From contig JBHGNT010000018.1 of the NCBI GenBank assembly GCA_043228905.1, positions 10,664,001-10,728,000 on the forward strand: a DNA stretch of 64,000 nt. Reading direction: 5' to 3'. The stretch is from Azolla caroliniana. Lineage: Eukaryota > Polypodiophyta. Below, one piece after another: positions 23,019-35,680 of the stretch. How positions within the stretch are numbered: position 1 is the first letter of the stretch; each line of letters starts with the position of its first letter. Under the pieces are notes generated by a model. That model was not told the DNA's origin, ran no database searches, and saw only the letters and a list, made by a program, of their open reading frames with translations. The translations under genes were made by a program, and so were the position numbers.

Positions 23019-23759
23019 TGCAACATCTTGACGTTTCGCACTTGAGGGGGAGATCAGCCGACAACTGGAGAACGAACGAGCCGAAGCCAGCCGAACAAGG
23101 TAGGGAGAGAGCCAAATGTAGAAACGAATTGAAGACAACCGACTCAGACAATGTGGACGATTTGGACGAGCCGAATTAGATAGACGTTGAACGAGCGAGA
23201 GGGCATTGGAGCCAAAGAGGTAGAAAGAAGGCAGACAAGGGAAAGTGGAGTAGACAAGCCAACTGGACGGGTCAAGGCGCACATGCTAGGAGAAGAGTTG
23301 GCAGGAGGAGCCAAAGCGGAGAACCGACTGATTAGACGAAGCAAGCCCCCAACTTGAGCTAAAGGTCGAAAGGCCGAGTCGACTGAAGAAGCCGAAAGCC
23401 GAATTGGCTAGTAGGATCGGCAAAAAGTTGAACAATTGGGCTAGATTGGCTGGAGAAGCCATTAGGACACAAGGTTTTTGGGAATTGAGCCTTTAGGAAT
23501 ATTATAGGTCAATTAGTGATAGAGCTCATGAATGAGCTCAGAGTATTTGTGCCAGTACCCTTTTGTATCAAAAGTGCTCAGTGAGCACATTGTATGAACA
23601 GAGTATAGAGACTTTTTGTAATAGTAATCTTTGTTGTGTTGTCTGCTAACTTTGTCTCTCCCTCTCACTATGTATTGAATTTCCATCCCTAGACTCTGTG
23701 TATTCGTAATTGTCTATTGTTACTAGCTAAGCCATTTTGTCTGTTAGCTTCCACACTTT
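23019..23759 (+). pseudogene. B4: 3' end of another B-family copia
   Basis: It starts inside the end of pol (a TTGCAACATCTTGACG segment equivalent to B1 17490) with a CTTGAGGGGGAG tract at 23043. Charged-protein sequence and a 3' LTR-like end follow. The LTR part has a GTGCTCAGTGAGCAC segment (about 23573) and ends GCTTCCACA at 23759, like B3. The LTR start is not clear. It faces B2 head to head. Confidence 0.65.
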
Positions 23760-25608
23760 AACTTTTTACATCTCCCATGGTAGATTGAGATAACTTGATC
23801 CACACCCGTCATTCCTTATGAATTAGCCCACAACTACGGTTATGGTTATGGTTATGGTATGGTTATGGTTATGGTCGTAACATTAGCCAACTTTAAGAAT
23901 TCTCTACGGTTACGGTTACACTTACATGCACCCCTTACAAACTGAATATGATTATGATCTTTTTAGAGAGGTGCAAATTGAGGTGCGGGTAGTGATAGAG
24001 CATTCTAACACGAAAGCATCCCATGGATTTTGCTTATCAATACCACATAGAATAATTCATTTGTAGATCAACCATATAAAGACACTTGAATTGCGTATTT
24101 ATATTCTGTGAAAAGTTATTGATTGTTTTACAAGAGTTATACCATCCATACCACCAAGACATTTAAATCGAGTAGGAGATTGAGAGTCCTAGAATATTAG
24201 GCTCTTTTGATGGATCACAAAGACGACGATGCATCACAAAGATTCAAACTAAGCAAGAGGAGAGAGCTGATCATTTCCAACAGGGCCCAATGGGCATTTT
24301 ACAAAAAATCTTTGTCACTACTCAAATCATGCAGCTAGCTATAAGTTTTCGGTGGAGCTGAACTCAAACATATGCACATGCACACACATAGGTTACTACG
24401 TGTCTCAAGGGCCTAATATGGCAAATGTTGTGAGGGTCTCCACTTATTAACGTCTCCTTTTCTTCCTTTCCTTATAAACTAGAGCATATCCTTATCAATG
24501 TTCTCATTCATACATTCTAACTTCCATGCCCATTTTAAGAGTACATCTCAGGATCATGCACCTAGCTATAAGTTCTGGATGGAGCCAAACTCATAACATA
24601 CATGCCCAAATACATACATAGTTCACCATGTGTTGCAGGGGCCTAGCGTTTCTAATGGTTTGAGGGTCTCTCCTCTTCTTGGGTCTCCTTCTTCTTATTT
24701 ATTCATTTTAATGACTTCCATATCCACATTAACAGTACATACCAATAAGGATGTGCTCTAAAAACTAGAGCACATCCTTATTGGCCTTCTTATTGTTTCA
24801 TTTTAGTGACTTCTATGACCACATTAAACATACATCTCAAGATGGGCATATTAGGACAACTCTGTATTAGTACACATATTTGGATGGAGCTAAAGTCAAA
24901 CATATACACACAAATGCATAATTTACTCTGTATCACAAGTTCTTAGCATTGCTGACAGTGATGATCACTTCTGAGGTCTCCTTTTCTTCCTCCCCATATA
25001 AACTAGAGGACAAATTGTATCAATACACAGTTTTGGATGGAGCTAAAGTCAAACATATACAGACAAATGCATAACTTACTCTGTATCACAAGTTCCTAGG
25101 AATGCTAATAGTGATGATCACTTATGAGGTCTCCTTTTCTTCCTCTCTATATAAACTAGAGGACATCCCTAATTGGCTTTCTCATTCATTCATTTTATTG
25201 ACTTCCAAGTCCACATTAAGAGTACATACCAAGGTGGGGGTTCCCAACAACCACTTTTACAACAATGACCCATTTATATTTGCATTCTAGTTTTCTTTGT
25301 GTGCACATGTGGAGATGAACAAAAAAGAGCGGTGCAAGCCAACAAGCAAATTTCACCAATTACATAAAAGAATTGATCCTTGATAATTAATTGCTTTCAC
25401 AATTCGTGAGAAGAATCCATATTTCTTGCTTTATAAATGTTTGGTAGAACTGTAACAATTTTACAATGGGAAGTATAAATTTCTAAATGATACTTAGGAC
25501 AATCCAGTCTTGGATTCCATTTGTATGGCTAAATAATACAAATATGAGTTTTCTTTTCTTTTCTTTTTTTATCTTTACAAGTTGAGAGCTTGACAAAATA
25601 TCATCGAT
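23760..25608. repeat. 3' flank of the WD40 gene with tandem repeats
   Basis: No gene is seen. At 23838-23876 there is a short run of GGTTAT hexamers. From about 24330 to 25240 lie degenerate tandem units marked by TGGATGGAGC, GAGGTCTCC and TATAAACTAGAG. The last two units (from 24881 and 25034) are 153 bases apart and very similar. A perfect hairpin interrupts the series at 24742-24784. The last ~350 bases before the stop codon should include the 3' UTR and polyadenylation signals, which I cannot place with certainty. Confidence 0.7.
24742..24784. repeat. Perfect 18-bp inverted repeat
   Basis: CCAATAAGGATGTGCTCT and its exact complement are separated by seven bases (24760-24766). The right arm is the ACTAGAGCACATCC segment found once in each neighbouring tandem unit, so the hairpin probably arose by local inverted duplication. 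Confidence 0.9.
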
Positions 25609-28600
25609 CTAACTACTAATAGGCAAACCAAAATTCTGGAAGATCCTGATATCTCCTTCTAAACTCGCTGTGACAATGACCAAACCCAATGCCGCATGAT
25701 TGCTTTGAACAGTTTCCTCATGTGGCAAAGAGCTGAAAGGAAAGCCGAGGGATCTCTTTGTTGAGTTCTGATGGAGTGGTGGGAGTTTCTCTTCAGGCCA
25801 TGTAGCTGGACCTTTGCTATCAGTGAAAAAAACATTCTTTCCACTACCATTTTGACTTGACGAAATACAGCTAGCCAACATCGAGCTTCCACAACAATCC
25901 TCGAGGTAAGGATTCAACATAGGAGGTGTAACAGTTGGTGGATGCCTAGGGGCATGTTCATGATCTGACATCAGTGATGTTGACACATTCATTGACACGA
26001 TATCCGCCCCTTTCTTGCTCTCCTTCAAGTCAAATGATTGTTTCCCATGCCTATACAATGATGCCACGTTAGCAAGTGGCACATCACAATCCAAAACATT
26101 GCTTGATATTGTAAAAGCTTGCTTTGTGTCATCCGAGGCTAAATCCATTTGTTGGTAGTTAGTCATCATGCCTGGCCATGGTATTGCCACAAGAACATGT
26201 CTCGAAGTGAAATGTTCATATGAGTATGATAGCTTCTTCTGTCTACCTGCAGTCTCCAGCATTGAATCAGAGTATTTCCATATGTAGACACGAGAATCTT
26301 CACTCCCGCAGATTATGTATTGTCCATTCGTTGCAAATGATGCAGCAATCTGGCTTTTCACATTCTTGAAACCTGCATCTCTCTCTCTCTCTCTAGTGGT
26401 AAGCTAAGTGTTTACTTAACAATGCATCCAGGTTCAAATCTCACTATATGCACTATTTTATTTGATGCCACAGCAGAATCGAAGGGTTAAACCAAACAGT
26501 ATTACCAACTGACCACAACTCTTCATACCTCCCTCCCAAAATTACCTCTTAAGATTTAGCATAGACAAATATTTTCCGCACAATAATTGCAGTGAAGACT
26601 AATAACCTAGAAAAATATTAATTCATAGAATAAATTTTAGGGTGGCTAGAATCATGCCAAGAAACAGCATTATATACCATATCCCAGACAGAATACTAAT
26701 CAGAAATGAATTTGTCCATATTGTCACTCAATTATTTTTAACAATGGATTCTCCCCCATCTCTCGATTCTGGTAACTTGACAGGTAACATGTCTAATTGA
26801 AAGATAGTATGTCAACTCCATAACGATAATCTGCAGGCACAGAATATGACCTATGGGATAAGTGGTAACCTATTATCCTAGAAATTGCCACAACCCATAA
26901 GGATCTGGCACATAGCAACACGTGGTAGTCTAGGAACCACAGGCATTCAGTTGTATAAAGTGGGGTAGCTACCCCCTACAACACATCTCAAATGCATTGT
27001 AGGGACTCTGTTGGAGACCTTAAGATTCTCCATCAAACCCACCCCATATCACCCTCAAACTTCCTAATGCACTTCTTTTTTTGCACCTCATGAGTGTTTT
27101 TGCTTTCATTCACAAACTAAACGCACTTGAAAAACTGCACAAACTAGCTTATGCCTTCCACCATAATTTGTCACAGAAAAAATTAAGAAAAGATACTGGT
27201 AATAAAATTATAGAAGGGAGTGGCATTAATGTCTTTCAAATTACTGAATGAATGTGCATTGGGCCAATTGAGGGCAATTCGTGAAGGAAAACATTACCTT
27301 TAAACTTGGAGATTATTTTAGTGCCATCATAAACACGGATTCGTGAATCACTTGATGTAATAAGAACTTTTCTTTTATCCCCAGGAAGAAACTGCAGAAA
27401 CTCATTCATAATATGCAAACTGAGTTACTATGATTAATGTTGTGTATAGTCAACAACTAGAATCTAGAATTAGAAAGTACTTGAAATCCTGTAATCTTTT
27501 TGCCCTGTGACCTCTTGCCTTTATTCCTTCGCACTTCAAAAGTTGTGTCTAGGTGTAGCTTGTTTTCTGCCAAAGAAGGCGCATAGTTTTAACATGCACA
27601 GAAACTTACTAGAAATTGTATGCTTCACATAAAAATGGTTCATAGAAGAAATTATCCAGTTTATGGAGACATCTTTCAAGATTACGTAGAAAACACATTG
27701 GAATTATCTTTGTAAAACATTGATAGCTGAACTTCTCACAACGTATCGAATAACTACAGTCTGACAAGTACATCCTTGTCAAATATACTACATGAGCGAC
27801 TACAATTTAAGTATTCGAATGCCCACACTGTAAATATTCTGTCAAATCATAGATAAGCACAATCAAACTATTGCAATTTCAGAATATGTGTTACCCACAA
27901 TAAGTTCTTTATTACAGAACGTCAATGTACTAATCAGATTGTTGGTATATTCGGGAAGACTTGTCCACAAAATACTGTACTAAATCTCTCAGCCAAAGCT
28001 ATAAAATGTTCTATCATTGAGCATGCACATAGTCCTCACACAAAGAAGAAAAGAATAAATGTGTGCACACATATCCATTTGCGTACATACCTATACATGT
28101 ATCATGCAGAACTATCCAAAATCTCAAGACAAATATTTAAAATCATCCTTTGAGAGCATACACAAGAAAAAGTATGAAAAAAATATTAAAAACATATTAA
28201 GATACCCGAAGTTTCATAGAACCTGCAAGTCCCCTTATAAGATCCAACAAGTGCACCCTGCTCAGAGACAAAAATGACAACATCAACAAATGTAAGGCTA
28301 AAAAATATGCCCAAAATGTTCATCATACAAGAGAAATTCTAGGATATCCTAAGGTAGACATGCCACGGTATGCACTACGTACACACTTTTCTTTTTAAAA
28401 ATATATTATATTACTCATGGGAAAACTTCAATGTGAGGTGAAAATCCATTAGATGGAGTGATGCACACTTTTGCTTCATAATACACTATTGTGCAGACAC
28501 ACACTACCTGTCCATTGGGTGTGTAACACGCGGCAGTTACCATTTCCTGTAAGTCCACCCAATCAACTACTTGTGGTTCTCTTATCCTCCATATGCGCAC

Positions 28601-31327
28601 TTTTCCATCCAACGAACCACTGATAAAATGGCCATCGTCTAATGGATGAAATTGAATGCATGTCACTGTTCCAAAAGTACCCACATTGTTTGCATGCTGA
28701 ATTCATTAATACTAATAGCACTAACATTTAACATGCTATAAGTATACAATAGGGGAAACACCAAAATATGCTTGAGATTTTCTTTATTAACCTTCAAAAT
28801 GCCCCTACCCTACGTTCTTCTTATTTCCCTAAATGCCCCAAAGCCCGAGAGAGAAAAACCACATAATTTCAGCATTAATGAATAGTTAGGTTAAATAGCA
28901 AAATTTGAGGGTGTTTTGGGGAAATAACAAATGCATAATTTGAGGATGAATCAACCACATAATTTCTCAAATAACAGATATAATTGATTGACCAGGGCTT
29001 GACAAGGGTAGTTAGGTTAAATAGCAAAATTTGAGGGTGTTTTGGGGAAATGAAGAAAAACTCAGGCATATTTCAGAGCATTTTCCATATTGCACACCTA
29101 CCATAATCATTGTGCTTGAAGACTTTTAAGCAACCTCTATGTGACACATTCCATAACCGCACTGTCTTATCCATGGATGATGAGAGCAGGAACTGTTCAA
29201 ACACATAATCAAACCATAAACAATACATCTTGCCATTTGCAGTACTATTAACGCTATTAGCAAATTGGTCGAGGAAAATTTGACAGACACACATCATGAC
29301 CCTTAAATCCTTTGGGAATTAATTATTCGATTTTGACTTCAGAAATAAACAAATGTAAAAAAAGATGCATTGGAGTTATCATTCAAAAGATCTTGTTTAG
29401 TGGATTCTCAATATGACCTTGGAAAATAGTCGATAGATATATTTGAAAGATTGTTATCAATGGCATTTCCCATTGATAACAATCTTTCAAATATACCATT
29501 GTACCTAAAGCTATATTTTCACTTCGATATCAGATTCATAACAAAGATAACAATGGGGTTTTCCCATTGTCCCTAAAGCTATATTTTCACTTCGATATCA
29601 GATTCATAGCAAAGATAACAATGGGGTTTCCCCATTGTACCTAAAGCTATATTTTCACTTTGATACCAGATTCATAACAAAGATACAAAATATATGAGAT
29701 GCCATCATTACACCCTTTCTTATTTTACACATCTTTGTCTGTGTTCACATACTTAGATTATATTACTTTATAGTCAATATTGCATGAATGGAAAAAGTAT
29801 TACCTGAGATTGCGACCAAGATAAGTCTAGTATGTCTTCAGTATGACCATGAAAGTTGCATTTTGGTATCTCAGGTAGCTTGAATAATTTATGAAGATGG
29901 GAAGTGCCATAGGTCATTGCCAGTCTGCTCTTTAGTTCACTATGTCTTTGATAGCTAAAATCTATCTTCTCAAGATTCGAATTCAACTCTCCTGAAGTGT
30001 AAGGGGAATCCTTGGATTCAACATTCTGTTCAATAACTTCCCATACTCTGACAACCTTATCTTGTCCCGCACTAGCGAGAAAAGAACCATCATGGCTGAA
30101 TTTCATTGCCCAAATAGCACCTTCATGAGCTTGTATCTCTTGCCTCACACGTAAACCCCCAAATTCTTTAATTGGCTTCTTATTACTATGTACTTTGACA
30201 GGTTTTCCGGTTCTCAACGGATCTTGACAATCATCCGTAGTTGATTCTGACCTTCTCGACTTTTCCGTTGAAGTGTCTCTCTCATCACTACCACTTCCTT
30301 GATGATGGCTCCTCTCTAGTGATCCTCTAACTACCCATTTGATTGCTTTGAGCCATCCTCCTCGTTTGTTTTTCTTCTTTTTCTCAACTTCATCATCATG
30401 AACATTTGCATCAATGTGAACATCATCATCAACAGCCTTTTGCCTTCGCATGACTTCTTGTACAATGGGTGAAAGACCCAAGCAAGATTCAAACTCTTCT
30501 AAGCTTATCTCTTTCCCCGTATCCAGCACTTTGAGGCGATTCCACAACCCATCTTTCCCCAATTCATTAACCACAAACTCCTTGCCACTATCAAGATCCT
30601 TTATTCTACACAAGATATCTAATTTGGGGGAGGGGGCTAAGATACCATTTGCAGCTGCACCAACCATTCTACTTTGGAAGTCTTCATCATCTGTGGATAA
30701 CCTTTCAGCAATAGGACAGTTTTTTCTTGAATCAAAATTTGTCATATTTTTATCAAAATGTATATTACTTGAATCACTGAACCTTCCTAGTTTCTTCTCT
30801 TTCTGGGCCACACGGGGAGGTTTCCATGTTTGGCCAAAATGTGATGGAGACGGACTTGTGGTGCTTGACTTGATCGTCTGAGAATCCGACAAAATTCGAT
30901 TGTTAAATATTTCTTCTAGCCCACCCTTTGACCTTGAGATCACCATGGGCAAGTCATAACCTTGGCCTTGTTCTCTCGTACGTGGGTTGTCATGCTCCTC
31001 CTTGGAGAAAATAGGTTGCTTTGTCATTTGTTCTGATCCCATTGAAGAATAAGGATAGCGATTTAAACCCATCTGAACATGCAATCGTTGCCTTCTCTCC
31101 TCTACGGTGCCAGGAATAGCTTTCCATATCTCATACTTGGAAACCAAAGAAGAAGAAGAAGATGATGATGATAGCTGAGATACAACAGAATACAAATTTC
31201 CTTCACCTACTACACTCTCAACATCAGAAGATGAAAAGGCAATGTCTTCCGAAGTCTCAAAATACTCATCATCCTCATCTTCTTCATCTTCTTCATCTTC
31301 TTCAGGAATGGATGAGTGAGGATCCAT
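25609..31327 (-). CDS. WD40-repeat protein, WDR44-like plant family (7 coding exons)
   Basis: Coding exons, in order of transcription: 29804-31327, 29102-29192, 28508-28665, 28206-28257, 27481-27566, 27298-27391, 25609-26372. All introns are GT-AG and all phases fit, giving 922 residues. The start is the ATG at 31325-31327 ([10 protein letters not shown]). A short acidic N-terminus ([15 protein letters not shown]) and a long low-complexity region precede a lysine-rich patch ([11 protein letters not shown], about residue 345). WD repeats begin at residue 401 ([10 protein letters not shown]) and continue with [39 protein letters not shown] and a last blade ending near [10 protein letters not shown]. 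The layout is that of the plant transducin/WD40 family resembling human WDR44, presumed protein scaffolds; the partner is unknown. This is the only host gene seen, and the reading frame is intact. Confidence 0.93.
28883..29051. repeat. Exact 43-bp direct repeat in intron 2
   Basis: The segment starting TAGTTAGGTTAAATAGC and ending GGGGAAAT occurs at 28883-28925 and again at 29009-29051 without a difference. The 83 bases between are AT-rich. The intron runs from 28666 to 29101, so the second copy ends 50 bases from the 5' splice site. Confidence 0.9.
29438..29495. repeat. Perfect 26-bp hairpin in intron 1
   Basis: The arm at 29438-29463 (TATATTTGAAAG...TCAATGG) is the exact complement of 29470-29495, with a six-base loop CATTTC. 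It lies in the first intron of the WD40 gene, next to a tandem repeat. The right arm ends a few bases before the first tandem unit. Confidence 0.93.
29499..29686. repeat. Three tandem 68-base units in intron 1
   Basis: Each unit runs from ATTGTACCTAAAGCTATA through GATATCAGATTCATA to AACAATGGGGTTT. Units start near 29499, 29567 and 29634; the third is shorter. The units differ at a few positions only. Confidence 0.88.
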
Positions 31328-31587
31328 ACTCAAGGGAATGAAGGGAAGAATCCCAAAAGGACGATGATGCCCACCACCATGGTGGTGGTGGTGGTGGTGG
31401 TGGTGGTGGTAGTGGTGGTGTTACAGAGGGGCGGCAAAAATAAGATCAAGAATAGATCTCGGGCATGCCCATGGAGATCTGCGAGAAAAAAGGTGAATAA
31501 TCTTTTAGATCCAACCACAAATAATGGGCCAAAATGGGGGTTTGGAGAAAGTTTAACAGTCTGCTTCACTGGAAAGAATGAACGGCC

Positions 31588-31621
<34 letters not shown>

Positions 31622-32010
31622 GACCTTAATCAATCTGGTGCGATGTAGCAAGATTTTAGGTTGAGAAGAAGAAGAAGAAGAAGAAGAAGAGTGGGAATGG
31701 GAATGGGGGTATATAATAATAAGTAACTCTACAAACGGGTGGTGGTCCTAGGAGCGAGAATCAGGCGAAGACATATTTTTTTTCTTTGAGATTTTTTCTG
31801 TTTGTCCAACAAGAAGGTGGTGACATCATCACCATTCCATTCTTGTCGTCGTCGTCGTCGTCGTCTGCCTTCCGCTTCTTCTTCATTTGTTTGTTCTTTT
31901 CTTTTCTTTTATGTATTTTATGTGTGTCTTGTCTGTCTGTCTGTCCGTCCGTCTTCGTTTCATCGCTGATTCATTCATCCATTCATTCATTCCTCCTCCT
32001 CCTCCTCCTT
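31328..32010 (-). promoter_or_regulatory. 5' UTR/promoter region of the WD40 gene, microsatellite-rich
   Basis: The sequence upstream of the start codon holds many simple repeats: TGG trinucleotides (31374-31421), CATA/TA (31588-31621), GAA (31663-31690), GTC (31845-31864), CTGT/CCGT (31929-31953), and CATT then CCT (31971-32008). The TA run could include the core promoter, but I see no single clear TATA box and no transcript evidence. On the transcribed strand several of these are CCA, GAC and GGA repeats. Confidence 0.55.
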
Positions 32011-33039
32011 CGCCCGGAAGGCAAAAGAAAAGGAACAAAGAAGCAAAGAGAAAGGAAACCATCCAAATCCACCCACAACGAACTACTGATTTATTACTTA
32101 TATTACAGAAGAAAATAAATGGGAGGAGACCCAGAATGTATGTACGTATGCATTTACATAGTCCTCATTCTTTGGATTCACCTCAAGAATTCCTCTCAAC
32201 CTTTGGTCTCCAGCCTTAAGCTTGGCCATTTTATTTTGAGGAATCAAGATTGTTCTACACATATCTCGTATGACTTTCACTTCAAATTTGATGACTCTAT
32301 TGTCTAAGGAAGTTCAATGGATCGAACTAAAAACTTCTAGAAGGAGCAAATTCAAGACTTTCTTGTTCTAACATACGGATAGACACAATCAAGAATGAAT
32401 AAGCCCCTGTTAAATATAACGCCTCTAAATGGTCAAAACTCAATCAGCTAACTAGAGCAACCATTCAAATGCATATCTCTAAATTAGTATATTTCACAGT
32501 ACACTACGTACAATTCCTTACAAACTTTGAGGCAAACACTTATGAGAAGTAAGCCACGTCGACAAAGATATACCTTCAAATGAAAGAATCTAACTCGGTT
32601 CCTACCCACTTAAATGTCTACAAGGCCATTGTCTCCTAGTTCCTAGCTCATGGGATGAAGATCAATAAAGAACTACATTGCTCTACTCCTAATGAGCACC
32701 CTATCTTGGGAAACATTCATGAAAACATCTACATTTCAAGAATGACCAACTTGACTTATGCCATGGTCACTAGTGTTATCTTATTCGAAGACACCTTACA
32801 TAAAACGTTTGCACAAAACTCAATTAGTGATGCCTACATCAATTGATTGGCAAAACATAATAGATGTCTAACCTCTTCTCGAGACCTGAAAATTCAAAGG
32901 GCTGAAGCAAGTTGTGGAACTCTTGAACTTGATCTATTGCAAGAAGGTTGAACATATCAATTTTGAATGTCATGCCTTAAAGGCTAGGAATGATAAAGCT
33001 TAGAGATTTGGGCAATCCAACAACCGAGTCATATGGATT
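32011..33039. other. Intergenic sequence, nothing recognised
   Basis: AT-rich sequence between the WD40 upstream region and copia fragment B3. The open frames are under 65 codons and show no domain I recognise. It may contain very old retrotransposon sequence. Confidence 0.5.
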
Positions 33040-35680
33040 GAAGAGGTGAATCATGTTGTGGCTTCAACCTCTATTGACGAAACCAACTTCTCTCTTCATC
33101 CTACAAGGTCAGAACGGGCCGGTTAGTATTTTACTTCATGTTGATGATTTAGTCATCACCGACGCCGACCTGGACGAAATCGGTCGCGTTGAATCCCAGC
33201 TCGCACCATCATTCGAGATGAAGGATCTAGGAGACCTTCATTACTTCCTCAGAATCGAAGTGATCTGAACCCCCGAATGCATACTGATCAGTCAACACCA
33301 CTATGTGCAGAGTATGATCTTCAAATTCGGTATGATGGAATGCAAATGCATCTCAATTCCTATGGACCAAAATGTGAAGTTTTGCCCCGACTCGGGAACG
33401 GCATGCGACTCGAAAAGGTTTCGATAAATAGTCGGAAGCCTTATCTATCCGACCATCACCCGGCCGGACCTCAGTTATCCGGTCGGATTGATCAGTCAAT
33501 TTATGGCGCGATCGACCGTGGAGCATCTTCAGTGCGCGCACTGAATTTTGAGATACGTTAGCGGCACTAAGGACAAGGGGTTGTTGTATCGGACCGGTGT
33601 AGCCGGACAACTTGTCGACTACACGGATGCCAATTGGGCCAGAAATGTCAGCGATTGTAATTCTACATCCGGATATGCGTTTTCACTTGGGAGCGTCGCG
33701 GTCGCCTGGAGCAGTAAGAAGCAAACGACAGTTGCACTGTCGAGCACTGAGGCCGAGTATTGAGTAGCGGTTGTCACGACATGCGAAGTCGTATGGCTAA
33801 AGAGGCTTCTGAAGGATTTGTGCATGGAGGTGTCTAATCCGACAACGATCTATTGTGACAACCTCAACAACATCTAGTTGGCGAAGAATGCCCGAACTAA
33901 GCACATTGAGGTGCACTATCATTTTGTTCGAGAGTGTGTTCTCTCCGGTAAAGTGGAATTGTTGCATGTTCCGACAGATCGGCAGGTAGCCGATATATTC
34001 ACCAAAGCCCTCGGCTTATACAATAACCATTCGGTTAAGTGTGTGACCACTTAAGTGTGCCATTCTATTAAGTGCGCATTTTATAGAGGTCAAAATCCCG
34101 ATCAAAAAAATTACATTGTTTCATGATGAAATTACATCTAACCAATTTTAAACTATGTTCCAAACATTAAGAAAACAATAAAATCATACAAAAATCAGAT
34201 TTATTGCACATTGAGTGATATGTATGCTAATTAGCCAATTTGACATTGAGTGATATGTATGCTAATTAGCTAATTTCACATTGAGTGATATCATTTATTC
34301 CTCTTCGTTCCCTCCTTCCTACTACTTCCTTAGCCCATTACTCTTTCTATTGCTTCCTATTATTGATGCTTCTTCTTATTCTTCTTATGCTTCTTATTCT
34401 TCTTCCTTCTTTTCCTTATTTTTTCCTCTACCACTAATTTTTCTCTATTCTTATTGATCCTAATTTGTTTCGTTCTTCTTGTTCCATTTCATCTCCTTGA
34501 TTCTTCTTCTTTTACGGTATGTATTTCCTTTTCATGATGTTTGTTGGTACTAATACTCCTTCCCTTCTTCTAATGAGTTCTTAATTCTTATTATTCCTTC
34601 TACTTCCCCTTTCCCTCTTCATCATCTTCTACTTCCTTCTTTTATTTCTTTCTTGTAATTCCTTCTCCTTGCTCCCTCTCCTTTCCGGTTCATCTTCTTC
34701 TTACTTTATGCAGAGTTCTAATCCATGCAAGAAAACACAAATTTCATAATATATTTGCGCCTATAAAGCTCCATAAACTGGATTGCAGAGTCAAAGATAG
34801 TTGTTTTCAAGATGATAGTTCCAATTACTCAGCATCGATAAGAGAAAAAACTTGCAATTTCACATTAAAGAAAAGGTTTTCCTAGGGTTGAAACCGTGAA
34901 AATCACTTCCATTAGCTAAAAAATTCTATAAACAAATTAGAACAATCTTCAACATATGAAATGCTCAAGTTTTATTGTAGAATAGAACAATGAATAGATT
35001 ACCACAATAGGTGAGAATGATCAAGTTTGACAGACTTATTAAAAATTTGTTTAGTTTCCTATGAGTTAAAGTTCTGTTGTAGAAGAAAAACCAGAAGAAT
35101 GGTTTTTACGAAACAAGTTTTGCATGAGAAGAAAAAAAATTTGGGGAATAAAAGATTCGAGTAAAAAAGCCCTGAGTATGCGGCCTAGTTAAGTGCGCAC
35201 TTCTTCCTTGCGTTCAAAGTGCGCACTTAACCGAATGGTTACTGTATAAGTTGCGGCAATTTTCTGGTGCACTGGGTGTGCAATACCTAGATATGCCGAA
35301 CTTTAGGGGGAGGAATGAGGAAGACAACCGAAAACCCAAGTTGGAAACCAATTTCGATTTCAGCCCGACTGAAGAAGTCGGAGTGCACGGGACAACTGAA
35401 GAAGCTGAGACTAGACATGGGGGGAGCCACCGGAACGGAGAGGCCAAGCCAAAGCCAACCAAAATAGGGGGAGGCAAAGCCGGGAAGACCAAGACATAGA
35501 CTTGGTCTGATGTCATGAAGGGTCTAAAGATTGAGGATGAATTGGAGACAACCAATTTGGACAAGAGCTAGAACGAATTGAAAGCACCCGGTTCAAAAGA
35601 GGTGTTTGATTCAGAGGAGCCGGATCAACTGAAGGCCAAACGGACACGGAGGAACCGACGAATCGAGACGCGCTAGAGTT
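33040..35680 (+). pseudogene. B3 RT-RNase H remnant with C-terminal extension
   Basis: RT is seen from SLFILQGQNGP through HVDDLVITDAD (YVDD changed to HVDD) to GDLHYFLRIEVI, then TGA. RNase H has DYTDANWA, STSGYAFS and LSSTEAEY followed by TGA. The frame ends at KPLGL, where the DNA transposon starts. After 35244 the frame resumes as KLRQFSGALGV and stays open through a charged tail. The tail contains KTKT, a stop, then TWSDVMKG, the same motif as in B1. Confidence 0.82.
34021..35244. mobile_element. Non-autonomous TIR DNA transposon (1,224 bases)
   Basis: The ends CAATAACCATTCGGTTAAGT and (inverted) CAGTAACCATTCGGTTAAGT are terminal inverted repeats of at least 20 bases. Both sides show TATA; a two-base TA duplication restores the copia reading frame exactly as in B1, which points to a TA target. 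TTAAGTGCGCAC-type motifs recur near both ends in both directions. The interior is AT-rich with no transposase. The CAGT start and TA target fit the Tc1/mariner superfamily, but this assignment is tentative. Confidence 0.85.

Noticed and set aside
31328-31333. WD40 protein start two codons further upstream (TTG)
   Set aside because: The codon is TTG; the first ATG in frame is at 31325-31327 and fits plant initiation.
31330-31593. Small open frames with poly-Thr or poly-Val upstream of the WD40 gene
   Set aside because: They are translations of the TGG microsatellite.
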